Shown one piece after another: positions 24,312 to 36,400 of a stretch of DNA of 57,486 bases. The DNA comes from Nemertoderma westbladi. Lineage: Eukaryota; Xenacoelomorpha; Nemertodermatida; Nemertodermatidae. The position numbers were made by a program, and so were the translations under genes. Where the stretch lies: the NCBI GenBank assembly GCA_032718475.1, contig JAUCBJ010008760.1, positions 1 through 57,486 of the forward strand. The letters run 5' to 3'. The first letter of the stretch is position 1; every line of letters begins with the position of its first letter. The notes beneath the pieces were generated by a model. The model did no database searches. It worked only from the letters and a program-made list of their open reading frames with translations, and was not told the DNA's origin.

Positions 24312-25068
24312 CTGTCCTGCGCCTGCCAGCCTGCGTCAGTCTGGCTGGCTGCTGCTGCCAGCTGCTGTGTCTCGGTCTGTCAGTCTGTCGGTGGGGTCGG
24401 TAATTGGTCTGCAGTTCTCCAGTCTGCCGCTAGACGGCAAAATGTATGAAAGTGATCTTCCGCTTACCCCTATCTCAATTTACTTGATCTTAATAATCCA
24501 CTATCAGACTGTAACTGTAACTAAACCACTCTCAGACTCTACTACACAGCTACCTAACAGCATAAACATTTATAAGATTGTATCCTCAGTGTGCTATTTA
24601 AACCCAGCCGCATAAAGATAACATAATCCGTTTAGTTAACTCCTTCAAGTAACTCAGCTATGGCAGTATGGCCTCCTGCCTGCCTGCATGATGAAAACAG
24701 ACGTTTACAAATTGTTTTAAGCTCATGTGTGGGTAAGCCTCTGATTTAGAAATTGTCTCACCGAGCTCAGCAGCACGCATCAATTAAACATTGTATTGAA
24801 TACAAAATTGATTTCTTGCCTGGGTGGCAATATATGGATACGCACCTGAATTCCGTCTCGACTAACTTGTTCCAAACAGCGATACGTATCCATGGCATGG
24901 GCTATGCAGATGCTGCTATGTATGATCCATGATGTATGAACTTTTAAGATGCCCGGTCTGCCGGTGCCGGTTACAACCCTGTATTCTTTGGTGCTCTCTC
25001 CTTCTCTTAGCATCTGTAGTCTTAAATAGTTTATCTCTATCCCTCGCAATTGCAACTGATCTTGGTAC
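24312..25068. other. Gene-free interval
   Basis: Noncoding apart from weak ORFs. No element was delimited. Confidence 0.3.
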
Positions 25069-25243
25069 CTTCCGGCCGGTCTAAAAACTGAACTTTTTGA
25101 AGCATGCCTTTACCTTTCAGTAACACCTTGTCGTTATTTTCTGATTTCTTATCTCTCTCGTCGCCTTCAAACCAAGCGTTCTGGCGTTCTAATAATAACT
25201 GCTTAATATCATTGTTATTATTTCCTAATAAGCTTTCAAACAT
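25069..25243 (-). CDS. Possible isolated coding exon, unidentified
   Basis: On the minus strand, an acceptor-like TTTAGCAG immediately precedes an open stretch of about 58 codons beginning MFESLLGNNN. Its composition looks protein-like (charged and amphipathic: ERQNAWFEGDERDKK), ending at an AG-GTACCA donor-like site. I do not recognise the protein. It may be an exon of an unassembled minus-strand gene or chance. No adjoining exon was identified on either side. Confidence 0.22.
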
Positions 25244-25391
25244 CTGCTAAACCTTCTGCGAAGAGGTTAATTTTTCTACTGCTGTATATTTTCTCTTAAT
25301 GAACGTAAGTGTGGTTTACCTGTATTGATAACGGGTGAACGGGTCTAACTGATATGTTCAGATGTTGTATCCTACGGACTTTATTATAACT

Positions 25392-25455
25392 GTTTGTTGG
25401 GCACAGCTTATGCAAAGTCGGCAATGACGTCCAGGCAGCCATGTGGGATCGAACT
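25392..25455 (-). repeat. Fragment of the tRNA-derived SINE family
   Basis: The sequence TTGGGCACAGC...GCAAAGTCGGCAATGACGTCC matches the 3' part of the SINE at 28052. A B-box relic (GGGATCGAAC on the plus strand) follows. It is truncated. Confidence 0.55.
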
Positions 25456-26223
25456 TCATTGGAATTCCACCCGCCGTAAAAACAATTCTCTCCTGCCGTA
25501 AAATAAATCCTCTACAAAATAGTCAGATAGTTTTAAATATTTATAATAATTACAAAACATATATTCCGTTATAAAATAAATGTTGCCGGTGTTTTTTCTA
25601 TGAATTTTGAATTTATATGAATAGCGCCCACCCCACCCCTCCACCCACACCTACCTTCGGGTAGCAGCTATTGAAGGTTCCTACCGCCTTTGACTGACTG
25701 TTTCTGCTTTTGATTCAGATTACGATAGGCCTTTACCATTACCAGTTTACATTATGTATTTACAACGGCAGAACGGTATGCATGTGTGTGTGTATCGACA
25801 CATCCAAGTCTGTACTTTGTAGATAAACTAAAACTCATTACGCAATATGCCAATAGGCCTCCATATAAATATATCCATTAGAACGTAATTAAGTACTGTA
25901 ACGTAATTATTTCATAATATAAAACTTTTATTTTCTACAAAATATATAATATATTCGCATAATTTTGCAATTTTCACCGTACTGTCCCCTTACTTATCTT
26001 ATCTTATCTACATTAAAATATCTGTAAAAGGAACTGTATCATAAGCGCCACGCCATGACTTGTGTGTGTGTACCTCTGTACCTGTATATTTAATTATCAT
26101 ATATATAAGTTATGTAATATTATATATTCATCACCTCAAGCAGTCAAGAGTTGGTACTTCCCCAAACCGTATATATATATTTATATTATATATAATGTTA
26201 CTGTGTATATTGTATTCTATATA
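25456..26223. other. Gene-free AT-rich interval
   Basis: Noncoding, with AT microsatellite stretches from about 25870. Nothing else is supported. Confidence 0.3.
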
Positions 26224-26628
26224 CTAGTGTTTAAACGGGATCAGACTTTTCGGGATTTCTGGGACCGGGATTATCACTCTCGGATCCCGTTATGCGGGGT
26301 CGGGATCGCAATTTTGGATCAAATTCCTCAAAGTTAATACTTAATAGTATATGTGGCGAGTTTTGGGTAACACTCTCTTTATCTTACATTTCTGTAAAAA
26401 TTACTAAGATATACCGGTAGTTACCGTATATTGCAAATATTTTGCAATTGATTAGGCTTACTGAGGGGTTTACTGACATAATCACATAACAATTCTTTAT
26501 AAATCAATAAATTTCTGTTCTGCTTAACCATTTATCAGATATTCAACAAATTTACTTAACTATATTTACTTCGGGATCCCGGTCCAAAAAAAATCGGGAT
26601 CGGGATCGGGATCCCGTTTAAACACTAG
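26224..26628. mobile_element. MITE of the GGGATC-rich family, complete copy
   Basis: CTAGTGTTTAAACGGGATC (26224-26242) is exactly inverted at 26610-26628. The ends are GGATCGGGATC-rich (26280-26310 and 26575-26615) and the centre AT-rich. Partial relatives lie at 36925 and 42553. No ORF; target duplication not clear. Confidence 0.75.
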
Positions 26629-27295
26629 CTTTGTACATTTCCATTTTCAATTTTTTTATATCATTCAGTCATTATACATATCGGTAGGTACAATTTTTGT
26701 TATATTATTAGCCTAGCCAAATATATATATATATATATATTATACTGTATATACTGTTTGTTATTGTATTATATTGTACTGTTTAGTGTATATTATATAT
26801 AGATTATATACATTTCCATTTTAATTTTTTTATATAATAATAATAATATTTTAATATTTATAAAGCGCTTATTTAAAAAACAAGTAATTATTCTAAGCGC
26901 TGATGTACGCTGATGCGCTGATGCGCTTATGTAATTATACATAGCGTAGCGGTACAATAGGCCCCTATATGTTATATTATTAGCCTTGCCCAATATATAT
27001 ATATATATGCTTATATGTTTTGAAATTGGAAAATAAGTTTTTATTTATATAATGTTGCAACACGCTTGGTGGTAAATGCCTTTGTTTTAATGCCGATATC
27101 GGCCGCGCTATGTGCCTATAATACTTACCGGACTGGAGGAAGTGCCGGTGCTGCAATTAATGACCAACAACTCGCGACAACATTTGAGTTTGTATATCGA
27201 CACAAGAGGAAGACAAGTTGATACCGTGGTATACGGTGTATATACCTGGATATATATTTTTGCGTGTGCTAACTAGGTCCCGTAACTCTTACAGT
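26629..27295. other. Upstream region of the Go-alpha gene
   Basis: Contains (TA)n runs at 26720-26740 and 26993-27008 and a short duplication around CATTTCCATTTTnAATTTTTTTATA (26635 and 26811). The Go-alpha promoter and 5' UTR must lie here or further upstream, but no specific promoter element is assigned. Confidence 0.35.
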
Positions 27296-27413
27296 ATGGG
27301 TTGTACAATGAGTTCAGAGGAGCGGGCTGCGGTCGATCGTTCAAAGGCTATAGAGAGGGGTCTAAAAGAGGACGGCGCTCAGGCCGCAAAAGATATTAAA
27401 TTATTACTCTTGG
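27296..27413 (+). CDS. GNAO1: Go-alpha coding exon 1
   Basis: Encodes residues 1-39 and the first base of Gly40. An in-frame upstream ATG exists at 27218, but MGCT is chosen because Gly2/Cys3 acylation is universal in the family. Donor GTGAGT at 27414, phase 1. Confidence 0.95.
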
Positions 27414-30400
27414 GTGAGTTAGGGATATATATATATGTATTATATTATTTGTGATTTGGGCGAATGAGTGGTTTCATATATTATTATAACTTTTGTTGGT
27501 ATCGGTGAAAAAATTGGTAGGCCTATTGGTGAAAAACATCGAGACTTGAAAATTATCGCGAGTGAAAATATCGAGAGAAAAATATCAAGAGAAAAATATC
27601 GAGAGTAAAAATATCGAGTATATAAATATCGAGAGTAAAAATATCGAGAATAAAAATATCGAGAGTAAAAAAATCGCGAGATGAAAAATATCGAGTGCAA
27701 AGATATCGAGAGTAAAAATATCAAGTGTATAAATATCGAGAGTAAAAATATCGAGAGTAAAAATATCGAGTGTAACAATATCGAGAATAAAAATATCGAG
27801 AGTAATAAAATCGCGAGATGAAAATATCGAGAGTAAAAATATCGCAAGTAAAATATATTTTTATGGTAGGCCTATATAGCTAGTTTTTTACAAAAACAAT
27901 GTTTATTTTGGTTTCTATGGTACTATAGATAGTGTTTTCGTTAGTGGCTAGTGTTTCAGTCCAAAAATTATAGCTATTTTTGCTCTCGATATTTTTACTC
28001 GCGATATTTTTACACTCTATATTTTTACTCGCGATGTTTTTCAATGTAACCCTTTTGTTGGGCACAGCTTTGCAAAGTCGGCAATGACGTCCAGTTGAGA
28101 TCGAACTAGCGACCTCCGGGTTGGAAGTCTGACGCTCTAACCAATCAGCTAGTGGCTCGGCTAGGTATAATATAGACCTGGAAATTCTACCTGAATACTA
28201 CCGCTGTGCTCAACCCCGGGCCGTCTTTTACCACTCGCTTCAATAAAAGGATAGTGTATCCTGTATATTAACCATAAATTACGGACATAAAAGGTATCAG
28301 ATAGTATTTCCAGGTCTATCTTTTACCTGAGCCGCTAGCTTAATGGTTAGAGCTTAGACTTCAAACCCGGAGGTCGCCAGTTCTATCCCGCCTGGATGTC
28401 TTTGCCGACTTTATAAAGCTGTGACCAACAAAAGTTATAATTATATATATATATGACGTATTGTAATTATAAACTCTAGTCTACATTGTTTAATTGAATA
28501 GGCCCCTGCCTAGGTAATTATTTAATCGTTGATATTAACTCTATAGTTAATTTCGATATTATTGTAACACAATGTGGAATTGTGATTACATTTCCATTCC
28601 ACGACAATTAAATATAACCTTATACTGGTACGGAGCTAATTTACGAATATCTTCTACCGGTATATAAATCATATAATAAATAATAGCTCTCAGTTTTTCA
28701 TATTCTGATTAAGTTTGTCGGCACTTAATAATAAGCTTATTGTTGTGTAGTATTTAGCAAAATTTATAAGGTTCATTCGAAAAATTTATCTTTCAATTGG
28801 GTTACTCAGATTTCTGGGATCAAATCCGTAAATAATTGCAGCAGAAGGTAATATTTCTTTAGTGTGGCGGTTCGTAGACTGAAGTGGGTGGTTTAGCAGT
28901 TTAGCGCGACAGCGACGGCGACACCCACCCACACCCTGTTGCAGAAATTACATCAAATTGCTCGTGAGCTGAAGGAAAATTGGCTCGTGTCAGCCCCCAC
29001 GTATCGGAGCCCGATACCCCGACTAATTTTAGTTGTCTAGGTAACAATAACTGTGACATTTGAAGGACTTAGATTAAGCCCCGTTCACATCCAACGGTGC
29101 GTGAGCGGTAAAGTAGTCTGGCGGTATTGAAGCGGTAAGCGAGCGGTATACTACCCGGAGCCCGTTCACACCCAACGGTGCCGTTGCGGTAACTGATTGT
29201 TTATCTGTGGACTGTGAATTCAACAGGAAATTACATTAATTGGTTTAAAGATGTAATATTATGGTTTTGTTCAGAAATGGTAAAAATGAGAAAGCGCGTC
29301 ACCGGGGGTTGAACCAGCGCTATACGTACGTTTCAGCCTATCAGGCCTCATCAATAGCGCTAACCAGTTCAGCCACTTGTCCCTGACATTCACTATCCCA
29401 CCTAATCCACTTCTATTGAACGAACAGGCAGTCTTAAGTTGCATATTAATAATTTTTAAATTTTTAATTTTTTTAATTAATTACAGTTGCATTAACAGCT
29501 CAACTCCAATTTAATTAATTGTTTTAACATTGCTTAAATGGGCTGCGGTGAACCGCGCGGTTTAGCGCACAACTACCTGTTGGGTCGTTCACAGTCAACG
29601 GTATACCGCTGGCCCTGCGGTACACCGCGCGGTGTACCGTTCCGTTGGATGTGAACGGGCCTTTATGTATGTAGTTAATTGAATTTCATTACCATTTCCA
29701 CTCCACCCACAGTTCTTTTTAAATGAGACTGAAGTAATTTCCCGGTTGTTTTGTTGTTTCTCCGTTTTGTTTTAACCCTAGGAGTAGGAACAAATATAGC
29801 TTCCTACTGCTAGTGGTCAGCATTGCTTTTTAAGCAAACATTATGAACATTTGGTTCGAAAATTCTGGTTCAGTTACTGTGCTCACCACTTTCGGATTTT
29901 GCTGTGTCCAAAATGCTGTGTGTAACGTTAAACTGTTCACGAAAATTGAAGGAACTACATATGACAAGGTGTTAAATGGCCAATTTTGCAATTCTCGCTT
30001 CTGTATGAATGTGCCTCACACCGGTCTTGTATATTATAACCAAACCACGCCCGCCCTAAGTCATCAGCAAAATCTAGATCAGTTAGGTACTTGGCTGGAT
30101 TTCCTTGACTTCTGGAGCCAGTAGGTGGAGTTACCATCACCCCATCATCTATGATTGATGATCCAAGGACATGCATAGAACATAGTCAACCACAATTATG
30201 AATATGAATGGTGCAAATGTGTCTCCCTGGAGCCTGGAGGACGCCCCATAACACTTCAAATAGTTCTGTGTCACCATCAACAGTAGACACAAATGTTGTC
30301 GAACCATCGTATATGGATCTGATTCAGAAATCCCATATATGATGGAAGTATGCTGAACATACGTGAGCGAGAGACTGATTCAAAGGCCTTGAAGAAGTCA

Positions 30401-33400
30401 ACAAAGATAACTGCCAGGTGTCTGTCTTTCTTTTTTGATAACTCTTCAATTATCCTTCTAAGTGCCAAAATGGGCTCCATGGTCCCACGACCTTTACGGA
30501 ACCCATTCTGATTTCCACGGAGCAGTCTCTCAATGGGATCCCTGATGCGATTTAATAGAATTATATTATATATATCTTTGCAGCAATCTAGATCAACGAG
30601 ATTCCACGAAAAGATTCATAGAGTGTTAGCTGTTAGGTTGCCCTTCTTGGGAACAGGAACCATTTCTTTTCGTTTCTTGTCGTGTCTTTTCGTCCCTTCG
30701 TTCTATATCGATATACGTTCTATGTATTATTTTGATAGGGTAAAATGCGACATACAACGACAATCTAACTGTAACTGTGCACAAATTGTTAAAACTACGA
30801 TGACCTCAGTTGTTTTCTATGGCGCTTGTGCCTTTTTTTGTGGATTCTCACTCGCCTTAAAAAATTTCACATTACCGGTAGGCCTATATACACATCTATA
30901 TAGCTCTACCTCGGAGTTACATATTTATAACCCCTGTATTAGTTTTTTATTGTATTTTTTTCTCCTTTTTTTAGGTGCTGGTGAATCTGGAAAGAGTACA
31001 ATAGTTAAACAAATGAAGTAAGTATATAATTGTTGTACCTCTTATTTTCTACTATTTTTAGAATTTTGCTTAATAATATTATCATATTGACTATCTTACT
31101 CGAAAACACCAAATTTTTACTAAATTTTGAGAGAGAAAAACAATTTTAAGTACGCGGCTTTCCGTAATGGCAAATAACCTGACGGTACTGCGCGAATGCC
31201 CGGAAATTTTGAGACTTTATATCCCCATAGAGCCCATTTATATACCTTTGCAACCCCTGCTGTTCATTGGCATGGCTAAAATTTTGCGAGTTTTTACTAT
31301 CATGTAGAGTTCAATACGTGAGAAAGTTTGAAGGAATTCTTAAAATATTGGGGTTTAATTCCTAGATGATGTACCGGTATTCACGTTGAATTTCACACGC
31401 CTATACCGTTTCTGGTCTATATCCTGGAGATACGTACATGATATAATTGCCCCTTTAAAGTTATAATTACAATTAATGCTTAAGGTTGTAGGGTAGGCCT
31501 ACCCTAAGGTTTTCTTAATGTTTTACTATTAAACAAAATGTACCTTTCTAAGAGAACTCGTAAATAAAATTTCCATTTTTTTTTCAAACATTGTTAGGGT
31601 ACCCTACAACCTTAACTAATTAATTTTCCGCAGAATTATTCATCAGGAGGGTTATTCAGACGAAGAATTTTTACAGTTTAAACCGGTTGTCTTTAGCAAT
31701 ACAATACAATCCATGGTTGCAATGCTACGGGCAATGGAACATTTAGGTATAGAATTCGGGGATGGTGCAGACAGAGATGTAAGTCAAGTTTATATTGTTA
31801 TATATTTGTTACAATACAGAATAGAAGAGTGTTGCATATTTATACAATATTGTATGTATGTATACTTGTAGTAGGAATATATTGATCAAGTAAACAAAGG
31901 TGAGTATTCCAGCTTCCTTGTGGATACTTCTGCAATATGTTGACTTTGGCTTCTAATTCAAATAGTCAACCTTTCATTGAGGGGGCCTGCACTGCACTAG
32001 TTATTCATCATATATGGTTCGAATACTTTATCCCAGATTCTTTAATAAGACCCTAGTTAATAAATTGTTTAAAATGTGCAAATGAAGTAAAGGGCTCAGT
32101 TCCACAGACGTAATCTAGCAGGGATTACAGTATACTCTCCTTTATTACAACCCCCAATACACTCGTATTTTGACTTGATTGAAGCAAATCCCACCTGGGT
32201 GAATCCAAAACGTGAATGATCAATTACTGGATAAGAACCTGAACGTAACAGGTTACAGTGGCATGCGATCTAATTATAACAGTAATCTAGTCATTATCAT
32301 TAGTAAGGTTTCTTTTTGATCGCAATCAGCAGACATTTTGATTGATTCACCCGCCAAACCCACGCTAATCTCGTAGTCATCTAATAAACACGAGTTAACA
32401 ATTAGCATACAACCTGGTGGTATAATATCAGATATGGGGGGGGGGGGGGGGGGGGACTTTCGACGCATTAAAATGTAATCCCTCTCCAGGGGAAATTCGA
32501 CGCAAATAACAGCTGACTGATCCCAAAGGTAAATCTGTAACCATTTCTATTGACTTTAGTTTATTTTATTGTGGCTGGATAGAATAACGTCCCACTGTAA
32601 CTTGTTCCTTTCCATAAGTTGATAATTGAACATTGAGGCTGGGTAGTAATTCGCCGAGATGGAATTTGCGTCCAGTTTCCCCCCCCCCCCCCCCCCCCCC
32701 CCCCCCTGTCTGACTGTCTCAACAATAGTGCAGATAGGATGGGAAACTGAACGCAATAAAAATAAAAAATGAAAAAAAAATAAAGAAAGAGAGATTGCAA
32801 TCGGAATTCATATTGTAACCCCGAAGAATTAGGATTAGCCTGCTTTTTACAGCAGTTTCTTTGCCGTGAATGCTAAGGGCTGCAAACAGCAAACAATATA
32901 TCTATAAGGGCGTTTCTATGTGCATAAGTCGACAACCTAGTGCTTATTTACTAATTACAATTTTGTAGGAAAGGGCGATCAGTGTGGTTACTCCCCTATA
33001 AACGTAGAATTCGTGTTAATCTTCTTAATATGGAAAAGGTTGTGCATCATTGGGCTTCCGGGGTTGCATTACCTCCATGGGAATCTATAAATAGATTTAT
33101 GTGTCAGGTAACTTATTCATTGGAGCTGTTGTTAATTGTAACGTTGTTTCTTGGTTGGAGGGGAAGTGAGTTAGTTACGGGTACGCCCTTATACTAATGC
33201 TGTCGGGTTGTAGGTTGTTTACATACTTTTATGACCTGACCAGTTTCATAAATAACAAATAGAGTGTGTTGCGTCGCATATCAACCACATTCATCATGAC
33301 GCCCAATATCAGACACACCTGAAGTTTCCGTAATAAAATTTCAATTTTTCAATCATGGGAATAAATTATAATTACCGGAAGTTCTTTACATTCAAAAATC

Positions 33401-36400
33401 AAATCATAGGGACTGGGACACCCTTCATAGTGTTTGTGTATATAGTTGGTCCTGTCCTGTTTGCGTTGCAGCCAGATGTTTGGTGTGGGGGGGGGGGGGG
33501 GGGGTGGTGGTGAGGAAGGCGGACGCGGTTCTTAGATGATTTAGTGTTGGTCGCCTAGCAATAAGTCACGGGTCATTCATTCATAATACAACTTATCCCC
33601 CCCCCCCCCCCCCAGGCAACCTTCTTTGGATTTATTACACTACAACTTACTGTCTAGCCCACGACCAGGTTCCCAATCAGAATTGTTATCACGTAATGAG
33701 AGTAGATTAGATGGTATTCCTTGATATATTACCCAAGCTCCTCTTCCTTAAGCCAGTATTAGCCGTCAGAAACAAGTGCTGCGCGTGTAGTGCATATCGT
33801 ATAGTTAGCTCTCGTAGATAGTTAGTTACACATTGTACCAAGGCAAGCTATTGAGATGAATATCACCGGGCTTCCAATCCCTTGTGTCCTAGGCTGTGAC
33901 GGTAGCAAAAGTATATAGCAGGAACGTCGGCGGTTATGAGCTGCTAGCTGCCCCCTCTCCAGGTAGGTTAGCGCTCTGCATTTTCCCGTTCTCATTTAGC
34001 TAGCTCTTGTATTTATCTCAGTGTGTTGTGTATACGTGTGGAGACTGGGGGACCTTATTTCTGGTTTGTTTTATGTGAGGTGCGGTGCTGTGCAGGCTCC
34101 AGGGAAAGAAAGCATAGAGGTTTATTCGCCCTGGTTATGTGTGTCAGTGAATGTTAGAACCCTCAAGGTCTCAATTTGTCAAGCATCAGTTTTTATAGTC
34201 ATATTAATATCTACTACAACGATAAAGCTCCCTTCCAATTACCCAATGATGTGAATTTTAACAAACTCTTTAATTGGAGAGGGTTGGGTTACTGCGCTGC
34301 CGGTTGTGTATACCGGTACTGTGTGTGTTTACCGTGTTAGCCACAAAGAGTCAGTTTTTCAAGCATCAATAATTGATTCCTTGTAATAATACAAATCATT
34401 AGTAATGATACAATGCTTCGAATTTCCGAGAATAATATGAACTTTGTCCTAAACTGTTTAATTGAAACATAAAGGTGCTTGCCTATCTGCCGCCTTATTG
34501 GTGGGTAGCGGGATTATTCTCAATATTGGACGGACAGCTTGAATTTACATATGAGTTTATGTCTCCAAATATTGTGCAAGTGAAGAACAAATATGTGTCC
34601 TGCCTTGGGATTGCTTTACTGACGCCATATGGTTTGCCTGAAGACGTCGTTTGTGACGGCTCATTAGGAAATCTATTTCTGGCCCGATGTAAGTAATATA
34701 CAGCTCTACTGCTGCTATATACTATTGCAATACCGGCCCATGGAAACAAATAGAAAAGGTGACGTCACAATAATATTGTCAATTGCATTATACTCAAAGT
34801 AAATACGACGTGACCAAATATGAGCACCAACTCTCACTCCCTAACTTTTCTTCAAATCCTAATTATTCGTTTCCCTTTATGAGATAGGTCGGCTCCAGTC
34901 CTCCAGTCGTGATGATTTAATAATAAAATAAAATATTGAATATTTCTAGTCAGTGTTAAATGTAATAAATTTTCAATTTATGTTATGATAAACTGTAAAA
35001 AATTTGCCGCGATGGTTTTGTATGTGGATGTGTGGTCCTGAAAACGATATATTCATCTTGGTTTATTGGTTTCTTTCACTCAATCCATCATTACAGTTCG
35101 AATGAATCTGAGATTGATTTTACGAGTGAAATATTTTTAAGGATATATCAAGAACTATAATCACTTAATAATAATAATAACCTTTACCCGCAATAGGAGT
35201 ACCAGAAATATGTCTAAGATTGATCATAGGCACTTACAAATACTTGGTGCTAATGTGTTTTCCACTAGGTAAAGAGATCTTCATTGTTCCCAACCATGTT
35301 GGAAATTGGCTGTAGTGTACATACTCTATCAAACTGCGTATGCAATTAGATAACTCTTAACAAACTGTGTACCGGTAAGCAATATGAGGAAGCAAACTAT
35401 TTCGGACCCGCCCTACTTTATAATCTAACAGTTTATGAGATGGTTGAACGTTGAACTCTACTCATTAAATAACGTCTCGGATTGACTTTATCCTATTGCT
35501 ATGGGAGGCTGGTATGTTCCCAATCGGGCACTTTTTTTTCACCCTTAAATGAATTCCAATACTATTCACATAGTGATATTAATTTGTACAACTACAACTA
35601 GGGGCTCTGACTCCGCAGCTTAATGGCATGGTGAGATGAAATTCGCTTTTTCTATTGTATTACAGGCTCTGGTGTGTAATTCTTGTATTCAGCGACTATT
35701 GATTTTATTTTGGTACAACATTCACAGAGTTGAGGTTGTGTAAAAATGAAATCGATTCGCTGATTATTCGCCATTGTTCCAATATGTGAGTTTGACATTG
35801 TTGGCAGTCATTTTGGTGACTCCTTGTTTATAGCTAAAATATAATTGCGTTTTAGTCATAAAGGCCATGTAATCGTGATAATTATTACTTCTAGACTTGA
35901 ATGACCCCCGGTTTGTATAGTATCCATGGTTTAACTATTCTGGATAAATTCATTGGTTAATTGTTAATTTATTTACGAAGATTTTGCTTTCGTTTCGATT
36001 TTTTCTCATTCCAATTCCTGCAAAAGGACATTTTACTAATTCAATTACCTTGTTATTTTCGTTAGATTTAAACCAGACTGAAAGAAATCCGCGACCGTAT
36101 AGACTGAAAGCTACCGGCGCGGCCCGGTAACTTACAGATTAAGCTGCCACTGTCAGTGTTTGCCCAACATTCTTAAGGCTTTCTGCATTGGAACGTTTAT
36201 TAACTCTTGTGCCAGAAAGAATCCTACCTACACATAATAATGTTTTTTTTGGGACTGTTTGTCTGTATTATTGATTCGTCCGATATCAATTGGACCGTAC
36301 TAACTGTACTCACCATGTGAGTGTAAGTCTGTCTGTCTGTCTGTAGTGGGATGGCATGGGGGTGGGGAGTCACAGTCATTATATTTGGCCGAAGATAACA

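Noticed and set aside
27218-27295. Upstream in-frame ATG for Go-alpha (26 extra residues)
   Set aside because: It would bury the MGC acylation signal that all Go/Gi proteins carry at the N-terminus.
27440-27847. 135-codon minus ORF of [12 protein letters not shown]-type text resembling membrane segments
   Set aside because: It is the translation of the 15-bp ATCGAGAGTAAAAAT repeat.
30533-31021. 162-codon ORF running into Go-alpha exon 2
   Set aside because: Only the last 43 nt before the donor are exon 2; the upstream part overlaps an antisense LINE fragment and the intron 1 pyrimidine tract.
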